Assembly: GCA_022703375.1 (NCBI GenBank)
Contig: JAKLDS010000025.1
Span: 1 to 33,545, forward strand
Origin: Deltaproteobacteria bacterium
GTDB taxonomy: Bacteria; Desulfobacterota; Syntrophia; Syntrophales; Smithellaceae
DNA length: 33,545 nt
Reading direction: 5' to 3'
Shown: positions 17,685 through 24,773 of the stretch, one piece after another
Position numbering within the stretch: the stretch's first letter is position 1
Layout of the letters: each line of letters opens with the position of its first letter
Notes under the pieces: model-generated
Databases searched by the model: none
The model's input: only the letters and a program-made list of their open reading frames with translations
Told to the model about the DNA's origin: nothing
Translations under genes and position numbers: made by a program

Positions 17685-18755
17685 ATGGAACGAAGAGAAT
17701 TTTTAAAGGGTGTTGCCGCGACAGGCGCCGGAGTTGCGCTGTCGGGCGGGGCAGGTATGTTATCTATGGCGCAAGCTGCGCCGGGCAAAGAAGATTTCGG
17801 AGAGATTAAGGGTTTGAAAGTGCATTGCATCTCTGAGACAAGCTGGTTTGACAATGCGACTCTCGGTAAAGACATCAAGGCCTGCGGCGGAATCAACACA
17901 TATCAGTATAATGTTGATTGGAATGTGGAAAATCTTGGAGGCTATGCGGCGTTGGTGGAAGTGGAAGCGCTGGACGGCAAGATAACGAAATATCTGCTCG
18001 ACAGCGGCTGGAACACGGAATGGATGGATTATGTTTTTGCCAAAGACGGCATTGATAAAATGCTTAAAAGCAAAGAAATCAATACTTTAATAATTTCCCA
18101 TGACCACATTGACCACTATTACGGACTGGAGAGCACCCTGAAGCATCAACCCGACATCAAAATTTACTTTCCCGGCACTTCCATGAAAGAAAGTTTTGCG
18201 CTGCTCAAGGGAGCTGATTATTCGAAAAAACCAGGTCAGCCCAAAAACAAATATCCGCACAAAGGAGAGTTAATCGTAACCAAGACGAATCAGCTCTATA
18301 AACTGCAGGATGGAGCAGCGCTGGTTTTCTTTGATGCGCCGGCGACGCTTCAGGTAAGAGGCGAGAATGTTCTGTATTTCAAAGTTAAAGACAAGGGATT
18401 CGTGACCGTCACCGGTTGCTGCCATCCGGGCATTGTTACGTTATTCAATTATTCCCGCCGGAATTTCAAGGACGGCGATAAGAATTACGGTTGCTACGGC
18501 GGCCTGCATATTTCGCCCTTCGAGAACTGGGATCCGAAGATGGATGATCTGATTCAGGGTGTCAAGGCGCTGAATATGAAAAAAATCGCCTGTAACCACT
18601 GCACCGGCTGGATTTGGGCGGAAAAGGCTGCGCAGATGGGGCTTCCCATTGTCAAAGGCACCAACAAGAATCTTTCCTATAAAAAGACGGGAACGCTGTC
18701 CAAAGCAAAAACTTCCAACGTCTATCTGGGAAACGGCGACGATATTGTTTTCTAA
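17685..18755 (+). CDS. Tat-exported metallo-beta-lactamase-fold protein (COG1237-like)
   Basis: A 356-residue protein with a twin-arginine signal (ERREFLKG, then an Ala/Gly hydrophobic stretch to about residue 32), so it is exported folded and probably metal-loaded. The binuclear metal site SHDHIDH is at residues 138-144. Later blocks 'VTGCCHPGI', 'YGGLHISPF' and 'CNHCTGW' follow the order of the COG1237 group (dihydropterin/ribofuranosylaminobenzene phosphate synthase relatives: TGCSHAGI, GGFHL, HCTG), but those relatives are cytoplasmic. No substrate can be named. It is the first gene behind sigma-54 promoter 1, and AAGGAGGA precedes the start. A strong terminator-like hairpin separates it from the membrane-protein gene. 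Confidence 0.85.
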   Translation: MERREFLKGVAATGAGVALSGGAGMLSMAQAAPGKEDFGEIKGLKVHCISETSWFDNATLGKDIKACGGINTYQYNVDWNVENLGGYAALVEVEALDGKITKYLLDSGWNTEWMDYVFAKDGIDKMLKSKEINTLIISHDHIDHYYGLESTLKHQPDIKIYFPGTSMKESFALLKGADYSKKPGQPKNKYPHKGELIVTKTNQLYKLQDGAALVFFDAPATLQVRGENVLYFKVKDKGFVTVTGCCHPGIVTLFNYSRRNFKDGDKNYGCYGGLHISPFENWDPKMDDLIQGVKALNMKKIACNHCTGWIWAEKAAQMGLPIVKGTNKNLSYKKTGTLSKAKTSNVYLGNGDDIVF

Positions 18756-18800
18756 CGGAAGACAAAACGATTAATTCTTATTCATCATGTCTGTCAAGGG

Positions 18801-18854
18801 GGACGTCTCCTGCGGGAAATAATGGTTCTCGCAGGATCGTCCACCTGTTTTTTT
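18801..18854 (+). terminator. Intra-operon terminator or attenuating hairpin
   Basis: GGACG and TCCTGCG (18801-18814) pair with CGCAGGA and CGTCC (18830-18842), 12 pairs with a small bulge. A TTTTTTT run follows at 18848-18854. It lies between the Tat-MBL gene and the membrane-protein gene with no obvious new promoter after it. It may therefore end most transcripts and keep downstream expression low, or protect the 3' end of the first cistron. Confidence 0.65.
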
Positions 18855-18906
18855 GCCAGAATATTCGACATGGTTACGCATAAAAATATATTGGAGGTAT
18901 GCTGTT

Positions 18907-20154
18907 ATGAGTACGAATAATGCAGGTAATAACTGGCTGGCGACCAGAGAACTTATTCCGCGCTGGCCGGTAGCAATTTCCGGACTGGCCAATTTGGTTG
19001 CTCTGTTGATTGCCGTTTTTGCCATTTGGTGGATATTTTTTTCCAATACAGGAGTATTTAAACTTTACACGCCGCTTTTGGGTTTTTCTCTGGTAATCTG
19101 GACGCTGCTCATTATCCTTTGGCAGGCAGAACTCTTTGATTTCTGGCCGTTTCAACGCAAATTTTTGAATGATGCCAATCCGCTGGCCAAGGGCGCAGTA
19201 TTTACAGCAATAACAATTCTTCTGTATCTGATTCTGGTAATCGGCATCGTGTATTTTGTTATCGGCCAACTGGGCGTTACTTACTTCAACTGGCATAGTC
19301 TGATGAAGTACGGAGAAATCGGACAGGATGCCATTTCCACCAGAGAAACCGCGTCCTGGGCGATGATTTCGCTCTCAGTGCCGTTCTTTCTGATCAGCGT
19401 ATGGTTCATGCTTGGAATCGGAGACAATCTGTTTCCGGAGCTGAAGCAGCCCAAACGGGGTGTCGCCATGTTAGGTTTGATAGCTGTTATCGGCATAGTA
19501 CTCTACGCGATTTTCTTTCATCCACACATTGGTTCCATGTTTTATCCGAAGCAGATTTATGCGGCAGTTCCGCCCTGGTGGCAGGGATTTGCTCACACGA
19601 ACAGTTCGGAATTCAGTCTCGGCATACTTTTTTGCTCCGTTATCGGTGTTTTTTATGCTTTTCACATGTGGGATGGACAACCGTTCAACCTGGTGAAAAA
19701 ACAACCGTGGCGCTTCATTTTTTTCGCCGTAGTGAGTTTGATTCTCGGCTATGTTATTTTTCAGGGACAGCTTTTGATTTTCAATTACCTTTGGGATGAG
19801 GCATACGCTGGCGGGCAAAACGAAATGAATTTCGGCTGGCGCTACAGCCACACGGTTACGATGGCAAACTTTGTTCTTGTTATCGCCATCATTCAAAATG
19901 TCTTTTTCGGCAAGGCATACATAAAGCTTCCGGGCATCGTCCGCGGAATTATTAAAACAGTTGTGGCAGTTGCCGTGGGGCTTCTCTTTGCCTGGGCCTA
20001 TTACAAATGGGCGCCGTCATTGCTCGGAGTCTGTGAAGGAGTTTCCCATCCTTCGGAAAATGCCGCGGCATTTCTGATTATGGTCATTAACCTGCTCATG
20101 ATTCAGGATTACTTTATGGACGGCTGGCCGGGATATAAACTGAAAAAGAAGTGA
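18907..20154 (+). CDS. Polytopic membrane protein of unknown function (about 10 TM)
   Basis: A 415-residue protein with about ten hydrophobic spans, roughly at residues 20-44, 52-72, 92-115, 141-162, 176-197, 230-250, 258-280, 312-332, 340-362 and 380-400. It has no signal peptide. Aromatic-rich loops carry 'FFHPHIGSMFYP', 'AVPPWWQGFAHTNSSEF' and 'GWRYSHTV', with histidines that could bind metal or haem. I do not recognise the family; it shows no ABC, MFS or RND hallmark I can identify. The frame opens at 18853, but the ATG at 18907 has GGAGG at a suitable distance. It lies between the Tat-MBL gene and a gene with a metal-binding tail, so a membrane partner or transporter for the exported MBL protein is a guess. 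Confidence 0.85.
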   Translation: MSTNNAGNNWLATRELIPRWPVAISGLANLVALLIAVFAIWWIFFSNTGVFKLYTPLLGFSLVIWTLLIILWQAELFDFWPFQRKFLNDANPLAKGAVFTAITILLYLILVIGIVYFVIGQLGVTYFNWHSLMKYGEIGQDAISTRETASWAMISLSVPFFLISVWFMLGIGDNLFPELKQPKRGVAMLGLIAVIGIVLYAIFFHPHIGSMFYPKQIYAAVPPWWQGFAHTNSSEFSLGILFCSVIGVFYAFHMWDGQPFNLVKKQPWRFIFFAVVSLILGYVIFQGQLLIFNYLWDEAYAGGQNEMNFGWRYSHTVTMANFVLVIAIIQNVFFGKAYIKLPGIVRGIIKTVVAVAVGLLFAWAYYKWAPSLLGVCEGVSHPSENAAAFLIMVINLLMIQDYFMDGWPGYKLKKK

Positions 20155-20167
20155 TGCTGGCAGTATA

Positions 20168-20202
20168 TTTCCCGCAGGCCCGATATTGGAGCCTGCGGGA
20201 AA
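20168..20202. repeat. Perfect intercistronic hairpin
   Basis: TTTCCCGCAGGC (20168-20179) pairs perfectly with GCCTGCGGGAAA (20191-20202) around an 11-base loop. There is no T run on either strand, so it is more likely an mRNA-stabilising or processing element than a terminator. Its arm shares CCTGCGGGAAA with the hairpin at 18801. Confidence 0.65.
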
Positions 20203-20229
20203 AAAGTTATCGCCAAGGATGAAAATGCT

Positions 20230-21192
20230 ATGTCAAACAGGGAGCTTGTTGATTACATCTCTGCGACGGAAATCAAACTGAACGAGATATTTCAGCGCGT
20301 CTTTCAAAACGACGGGGCGCGCACGCACCTGGGTTTTTCTCAGATTTCTCAGGCTCCTCCCGATCAAGGCCTTCCCGGATGGTATCTGTGGTTTAAAGAC
20401 AGCAAAGGTCCTTTCTACATCGGAATTATCGGCGAAAATGTTTCTCTGCCGGATTCCTCTTTAAAAGAATCGGCACCGCGCGAACCGGTCAGGGGTGTCC
20501 AATTTGTCATTCGTTATTTTCCCGCTATTGAAGAAGATATTTTTGAATCTTTTTCCTGTTTTGAACAGCTATTCAGGATGAGTGAAAACATTGATGATAC
20601 GGGAGCGACTACTTTCGCGGGTGCGCGCAACATGCACGAGAGTTTTTATGTGGTTGGCTATATGACTATTTCGTTTAATTCCAATAATGATATTGATTTC
20701 TTCTGCCGGGCTCCGGAGAGATGGAGAACCTATCATACCGACGGGCTGGCTCTTCCTGATTCGGCAGGTGTAAAAAAACAAGTGCTTTTGCCGGGGGAAC
20801 GCGATCGGGATGTTGCAGGATGGAATTTAAGCCGTTATGCTTTTGATAAAATTATTTCCGCATACGGTTTTTTGATGCATCGCAAGCCTTCCATTGTCGG
20901 AGTATCAGCCTGTCCGTCAGTTGAATATTTCATAGATGAATCAAAAAATATTACGGAAGCAAAAAACGAACAACTGAAGGATTTTTTACTTTTAGTTTCC
21001 TTCAGCCAGAATATTAATTTGTGGGAGGCAGAGAAGATGCTTCAGGCGGAATCAAGGAATCTTATTGGTTTGTGGAAAGATCCGAAATCCATACCTCCGG
21101 CATGGCATAATGATTTATGGTGGTCGGTACCCGATCATCATTTTCATGACGACAGCTGCTATTTATGCAGTTGCTATCACGAACACCACTAG
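20230..21192 (+). CDS. Protein of unknown function with His/Cys-rich C-terminal tail
   Basis: A 320-residue soluble-looking protein with no signal peptide or membrane span. I do not recognise a family. The last 18 residues, HHFHDDSCYLCSCYHEHH, are a dense His/Cys stretch, a plausible soft-metal or Zn site. 'SACPSVEYF' near residue 235 adds another Cys. The body is rich in aromatic and acidic residues and has mixed alpha/beta character. It lies 75 bases after the membrane-protein gene and 23 before the next small gene, on the same strand, so it belongs to the sigma-54 operon beginning at 17685. The metal tail is consistent with a role in metal handling with the exported MBL protein, but this is inference. 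Confidence 0.8.
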   Translation: MSNRELVDYISATEIKLNEIFQRVFQNDGARTHLGFSQISQAPPDQGLPGWYLWFKDSKGPFYIGIIGENVSLPDSSLKESAPREPVRGVQFVIRYFPAIEEDIFESFSCFEQLFRMSENIDDTGATTFAGARNMHESFYVVGYMTISFNSNNDIDFFCRAPERWRTYHTDGLALPDSAGVKKQVLLPGERDRDVAGWNLSRYAFDKIISAYGFLMHRKPSIVGVSACPSVEYFIDESKNITEAKNEQLKDFLLLVSFSQNINLWEAEKMLQAESRNLIGLWKDPKSIPPAWHNDLWWSVPDHHFHDDSCYLCSCYHEHH

Positions 21193-21215
21193 TACTTCAG
21201 AGGGAGCAGGACAAT

Positions 21216-21524
21216 ATGACCGACCTGTCACGCCGAAACCTTTTTAATGATTATTTCTTTAAGAATACCATACGTTTGATAGCTGAGATTCAAAAAGTTT
21301 ATACCGATGTAAAAACTGAAGTTGCCGATGCCTGTGCCGAGACGAAAAACGATCTGGATTATTTTGATTCCTTTGAGTCAGCCTATCCTCTGATATCGGA
21401 GAGTTCTTATTTTCTGGATGATGAAGTGGCGCGCCTGAAAATAGATACCAAAGATATGACCCAGCTGGAAATTGTCAAAGAAATATACAAAAGAAACAAA
21501 CAGAATAATAACGAAGAACTATAA
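21216..21524 (+). CDS. Small acidic protein of unknown function
   Basis: A 102-residue protein, acidic and predicted helical, with no recognised family. The N-terminus MTDLSRRNLFNDYF resembles a twin-arginine motif, but no hydrophobic stretch follows, so export is unlikely. A single Cys lies near residue 38 ('VADACAETKND'). The frame opens at 21165, but the ATG at 21216 has AGGGAG upstream and lies beyond the preceding stop. It is the last gene of the operon starting at 17685, and is followed by a 353-base control region. Confidence 0.7.
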   Translation: MTDLSRRNLFNDYFFKNTIRLIAEIQKVYTDVKTEVADACAETKNDLDYFDSFESAYPLISESSYFLDDEVARLKIDTKDMTQLEIVKEIYKRNKQNNNEEL

Positions 21525-21688
21525 AGGCAGGATTGCTGCCGTTCTCCATACTGATTATCAAAAAGTTACCTTTGCGAACCGGACCAGTACAGGAAATCAT
21601 TTGTTGAATATTTCGGATTGAGTTCAACTGGTTTATCAAAACCTTAAAATGCCGCCCGCTGGTCAATATTGCAGGTAAAATCGCGTTC

Positions 21689-21705
21689 TTGCGACGGTGT
21701 CGCAA
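21689..21705. promoter_or_regulatory. Palindromic activator site (UAS) upstream of sigma-54 promoter 2
   Basis: TTGCGAC-GGT-GTCGCAA, a perfect 7+7 palindrome, is centred about 130 bases upstream of the predicted start of the ORP-like operon. The half-site is the same as in the 17386-17431 cluster, tying both operons to one activator. It lies in the 353-base gap 21525-21877; the rest is AT-rich with no gene that I can support. Confidence 0.78.
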
Positions 21706-21802
21706 TAGCCGTCTTATTCATACAACAATTACGGCGTTTCACTGTGCTCGCGCAGCGCCATATCATATTGTTAATATTAGCTAAAGCGCAATTATGCTTT
21801 GT

Positions 21803-21817
21803 TGGCATTTTTTATGC
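21803..21817 (+). promoter_or_regulatory. Sigma-54 (-24/-12) promoter 2
   Basis: TTGGCATTTTTTATGCTA at 21802-21819 keeps GG-N10-GC spacing, with TGGCAT at -24 and ATGC at -12 (consensus TTGC). The predicted start is near 21829, about 50 bases before the first NifX-like gene. AT-rich DNA between the palindrome and this site could bend to bring the activator in. Confidence 0.78.
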
Positions 21818-21877
21818 TAAATAATTTAATTGTTGAAAAGATACTTACGTAAAAGTCGCTGCAGGAAAAGAGTTGGT

Positions 21878-22276
21878 ATGAAAATAGCCCTGTCCGTATT
21901 CCACGATTCTATTTCCACCGTATTTGATGCGGCGGAGCAACTTTTAGTAGTGGAGACGGATGAAACAAACGGGCAAAAACGGAAGTTGGTCAGGCTTACC
22001 GCAGCGGATGTGGTGGGCAGAGTAAGCCAGCTGAAAGAGGAGGGAATTGATATCTTGATTTGCGGCGCCATTTCCCGGCCAATGCAGGTTGCCATAGCGG
22101 CAAAGGGAATTGTCGTTTATCCTTTTATTCGCGGTTCCGTCGAATCGTTGATTACGGCTTATTTAAGCGGCAATCTGGAAAAACCTCTTTACGCTCTGCC
22201 CGGCTGCCACAGGCAATTCGGTGCGGCAGGCGGCGGCGGGCGAAGGAATCACGGCAGGAGATGTCGCTTGCGGTAA
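21878..22276 (+). CDS. NifX/NifB-family protein with Gly/Arg-rich tail
   Basis: A 132-residue DiNase-family protein. It starts MKIALSVFHDSISTVFDAAEQLLVV and has 'ILICGAISRPMQVAIAAKGI' in the cofactor-pocket region. The C-terminal tail after 'LPGC' is Gly/Arg-rich with one more Cys (...GRRNHGRRCRLR). The His-Gly-His-Cys signature common near the N-terminus of paralogs (FGHC) is replaced by DAAE, so it may hold a different ligand or act as a partner. It is the first gene behind sigma-54 promoter 2. The frame opens at 21830, but the ATG at 21878 gives the family N-terminus and has AGGAAAAGAG upstream. Confidence 0.85.
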   Translation: MKIALSVFHDSISTVFDAAEQLLVVETDETNGQKRKLVRLTAADVVGRVSQLKEEGIDILICGAISRPMQVAIAAKGIVVYPFIRGSVESLITAYLSGNLEKPLYALPGCHRQFGAAGGGGRRNHGRRCRLR

Positions 22277-22459
22277 GCGTTTATGCAGATTATCGCTTTG
22301 TTAGCTTCAACTATGAATGACAGGTGTCTAATCTGAAATCAAAATTTCGCATGAGATGGCAGGTTGAATTATTAACAGCGGGAAGCTTAAAGAAACATAA
22401 TTTATAGTGACCGGGTCAGTTGTTGCTGATGACAGGTCGTGAAGGCAAAGGAGAAAAAA

Positions 22460-23008
22460 TTGAATCAGTCCATACCCAAAGAATTGTTTTTTACCAAAGG
22501 TGTCGGCACGCACCGTGAACAGCTTCATTCGTTTGAACTGGCACTGCGCGATGCCGGCATTGAAAAATGCAACTTAGTTCAGGTTTCCAGCATTATGCCG
22601 CCGGGATGCCGCATAATCTCCCGCACCGAGGGCTTGAAAAGGCTAAAGCCCGGCGCAATTACTTTTTGTGTTATGAGCAGGTGTTGCAGTAATGAACCGC
22701 GCCGGTTGATTTCAGCGGCGATCGGTTGCGCAATTCCGGTTGATAAAAAAACTTATGGTTATATCAGTGAACATCACGCTTTTGGCTTTACTGAAAGACA
22801 AACAGGGGATTACGCGGAAGATCTGGCGGCGGCGATGCTGGCTTCCACTCTGGGTATTGATTTTAATGTAGATGAAGGCTGGGATGAAAAAAAGGAGTTG
22901 TTCAAAATCAGCGGAAAAATAGTCGGGACAAGAAATACAACTCAGTCATCCGTTTTAAAGACAAACGAATATACAACAGTGCTGGCAGCGGCAGTTTTTG
23001 TTTTTTAA
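22460..23008 (+). CDS. Pyruvoyl-dependent arginine decarboxylase
   Basis: Converts arginine to agmatine and CO2, the first step to polyamines or an acid-resistance reaction. The 182-residue length fits the PvlArgDC family (PF01862). The self-processing site is VSSIMPPG: cleavage between Ser43 and Ser44 would create the pyruvoyl group. 'YGYISEHHAFGF' and the C-terminal 'TVLAAAVFVF' are also family blocks. The start is a TTG with AAGGAG about 6 bases upstream; a GTG at 22439 is in frame but lacks a Shine-Dalgarno. It lies in the ORP-like run with no other polyamine gene beside it. The 183-base gap before it shows no clear promoter. Confidence 0.9.
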   Translation: MNQSIPKELFFTKGVGTHREQLHSFELALRDAGIEKCNLVQVSSIMPPGCRIISRTEGLKRLKPGAITFCVMSRCCSNEPRRLISAAIGCAIPVDKKTYGYISEHHAFGFTERQTGDYAEDLAAAMLASTLGIDFNVDEGWDEKKELFKISGKIVGTRNTTQSSVLKTNEYTTVLAAAVFVF

Positions 23009-23016
23009 TGAGCCCC

Positions 23017-23178
23017 AAACTTCAGAAGCGAAGCGCACTGAAGTTTGATGGGCGAATTATCCCCGAGGCGAAGCCGAGCGGGATTAATGAAACCTTTTTT
23101 TTCAGAAGCGAAGCGCACTGAAGTTTGATGGGAATTAGTGAATCAAAAGTTTCAAAAACGAAGTGCATTGAAATCTGA
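23017..23178 (+). repeat. Triple degenerate repeat of hairpin units
   Basis: Three copies of one unit: 23017-23052, about 23099-23132 and about 23147-23178. The first two share CAGAAGCGAAGCGCACTGAA plus GTTTGATGGG exactly; the third reads CAAAAACGAAGTGCATTGAA. The first copy folds as AAACTTCAG/CTGAAGTTT. The sequence after copy 1 (CGAATTATCCCCGAGGCGAAGCCGAGCGGG) and after copy 3 (CGAACTATCCTGCCGGAAGGC...) is also related, so the full unit is about 70 bases. Confidence 0.75.
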
Positions 23179-23237
23179 TAGACGAACTATCCTGCCGGAA
23201 GGCAAGGATATCCCGGATTGTAGGGGAAACGAGACCA

Positions 23238-23462
23238 ATGATTTTTAAAAGACCGCAGGAGATGAATGAAATAAATACAACAAACCGAGGTTCCGGCGCA
23301 GGCGCCGGACAGGGACGGGGAAGAATGCAGGGAGGAAAGGCGATGGGGGCTGGCGGAAATTGCCTGTGTCCCGGTTGCGGGCATCGCCAACCGCATAAAC
23401 GAGGCGTGCCCTGCACGCAGGTTCAATGTCCGAAGTGCAAAAAAACGATGATTCGTGAATAG
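23238..23462 (+). CDS. Small Gly-rich protein with Cys4-type zinc ribbon
   Basis: A 74-residue protein. The first half is Gly/Arg-rich (GAGAGQGRGRMQGG), and the second half carries CLCPGCGHRQPHKRGVPCTQ followed by CPKC, six cysteines and two histidines suggesting a Zn or Fe-S knuckle. Similar small proteins commonly accompany NifX-like genes in anaerobes; no activity is known to me. The start at 23238 has a distant GGGGA. An in-frame ATG at 23262 touches AGGAG directly with no spacing, so it is less likely. The DUF5320 gene follows after 22 bases. Confidence 0.75.
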   Translation: MIFKRPQEMNEINTTNRGSGAGAGQGRGRMQGGKAMGAGGNCLCPGCGHRQPHKRGVPCTQVQCPKCKKTMIRE

Positions 23463-23484
23463 ATAAGGAAAGGAGATTACGGTT

Positions 23485-23853
23485 ATGCCCAGAGGAGATG
23501 CAACAGGCCCGCAGGGAATGGGGCCGATGACGGGAAGAGGCGCGGGTTACTGCGCTGGTTTCAATGCTCCGGGATATATGAATAATATTCCCGGTAGGGG
23601 ACTGAGAACGGGTTTTGGCCGGGGTATGGGTGGTCGCAGCATGCGCGGCGGCGGTTTCGGTTTTCGCAATCGCTTTTTTGCCACGGGTTTTCCCGGCAGA
23701 GCATGGTTCAGCGCTTACACTGAACCATATCAAAACGCCAATCCGGAAACGGAAAAAGAATTTTTACGCGATCAGGCAACTGCGTTGGAAAATGAATTGA
23801 AAGCGATTAAAGCCCGCATCAGCGAATTGGAAAGTGAAAAAGCCAAAAAATAA
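23485..23853 (+). CDS. DUF5320-family protein
   Basis: A 122-residue protein. It begins MPRGDATGPQGMGPMTGRGAGYCAGF, the DUF5320 (PF17253) signature. A Gly/Arg/Phe-rich low-complexity stretch follows (about 30-75), then a helical, probably coiled-coil end (about 87-122, 'KEFLRDQATALENELKAIKARISELESEK') able to oligomerise. The single Cys23 lies in the signature block. The function is unknown; the family is usually found next to NifX-like and MinD-type ATPase genes, as here. AAAGGAG lies upstream of the start. Confidence 0.88.
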   Translation: MPRGDATGPQGMGPMTGRGAGYCAGFNAPGYMNNIPGRGLRTGFGRGMGGRSMRGGGFGFRNRFFATGFPGRAWFSAYTEPYQNANPETEKEFLRDQATALENELKAIKARISELESEKAKK

Positions 23854-23891
23854 AAATTATTAAAATGATTTTGTTTTGCCAATACCATCCC

Positions 23892-23924
23892 AAGCGGAGC
23901 AGCTCAAAGCGGGTTGCTCCGCTT
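23892..23924 (+). repeat. Perfect intercistronic hairpin before the CGGC gene
   Basis: AAGCGGAGCA (23892-23901) pairs perfectly with TGCTCCGCTT (23915-23924) around 13 bases. It is followed by AAATTG rather than a T run, so it is probably an mRNA-processing or stabilising hairpin. It ends 10 bases before the Shine-Dalgarno of the CGGC gene and could affect its translation. Confidence 0.65.
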
Positions 23925-23948
23925 AAATTGTTAAGAAGGAGAATTTTC

Positions 23949-24392
23949 TTGAAAAAAATCGGAATAATTATTTGCGCAAGATATCTTGATTGCGGCGGCG
24001 GCAAATGTTTTCGCTCGCTCAAGGAACGCCAGGGAGCATTTTCCATCTATAGTAGGGAAGAAAATGTTGAAATTGCCGGTTTTGCCAATTGCGGCGGCTG
24101 TCCGGGAGGAAATATTGAGTATGTACCGGCGGAATTTCTCAAAAACGGCTGCAATATAATCCATCTGGCCACCGGTTTTGTCGTGGGGTATCCACCATGC
24201 CCGTATATCCGCCAATTCAAGGAATTTATCGAAACGCAATATGGAATGCCGGTGATTATAGGCACTCATCCTATTCCGTTGAAATATCTTGAGAGCCACA
24301 ATAAGCTGACCTTCTGGAACGATTGCCGTATGGAAGAGCTGGCTGCAAACCTGGTGGCAGAGCCGGCGGAAATAATGAAATCGTATAATTAA
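23949..24392 (+). CDS. CGGC-domain protein
   Basis: A 147-residue member of the CGGC family (PF08821). 'NCGGCPGGN' holds Cys48 and Cys51, with further conserved cysteines in the N-terminal 'IICARYLDCGGGKC' (Cys9, Cys15, Cys20) and 'YPPCPYI'. This arrangement is presumed to bind a metal or Fe-S centre; no activity is established. The start is TTG, with AAGGAG 7 bases upstream; the frame extends to 23865 without a good ribosome site. The family is restricted largely to anaerobes, and the gene sits mid-run between DUF5320 and NifX-like genes. Confidence 0.88.
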   Translation: MKKIGIIICARYLDCGGGKCFRSLKERQGAFSIYSREENVEIAGFANCGGCPGGNIEYVPAEFLKNGCNIIHLATGFVVGYPPCPYIRQFKEFIETQYGMPVIIGTHPIPLKYLESHNKLTFWNDCRMEELAANLVAEPAEIMKSYN

Positions 24393-24413
24393 AAGACAGT
24401 GAGGAAAAACGAA

Positions 24414-24773
24414 ATGAAAATAGCAGTGACGACATCGGGAAAAGATTTGAGTGCGCCCTTGGACAGCCGTTTCGGGCGCGCTCCGAAATTTTTAATTTAC
24501 GATCTGGACGCCAATTCCTTTGAGATAATTGATAACGCACAGAATCTAAATGCAGCGCAGGGTGCCGGCATTCAGTCAGCGCAGAATATCGCAAGACTGG
24601 GAGTGGGCGCTTTGATCACCGGCCATTGCGGGCCGAAGGCTTTTCGTGTGTTGCAGGCAGCGGACATCAAAATATATAACTCGACAGCCGCAACTGTTGA
24701 AGAAGCCCTGAATCAATATCGCAGCGGTAAAATCGCCGAGGCGGCTGGTGCGGATGTGGAAGGCCACTGGTAA
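24414..24773 (+). CDS. NifX/NifB-family cofactor-binding protein
   Basis: A 119-residue DiNase-family protein. It starts MKIAVTTSGKDLSAPLDSRFGRAPKFLIYD and has 'GAGIQSAQNIARLGVGALITGHCGPKAF', in which GHCGPKA is the usual pocket loop of this subgroup. It lacks the FGHC histidine/cysteine pair, having FGRA instead. This fits the 'RFGRA' paralogs thought to carry Fe-S or Mo-Fe-type cofactors. The stop overlaps the trmO start (TAATG), so translation is coupled. GAGGAAAA lies before the ATG. Confidence 0.9.
   Translation: MKIAVTTSGKDLSAPLDSRFGRAPKFLIYDLDANSFEIIDNAQNLNAAQGAGIQSAQNIARLGVGALITGHCGPKAFRVLQAADIKIYNSTAATVEEALNQYRSGKIAEAAGADVEGHW

Noticed and set aside
23017-23178. CRISPR array
   Set aside because: Only three degenerate units with related, unequal intervening sequence, hairpin-forming repeats, and no cas genes in the window.
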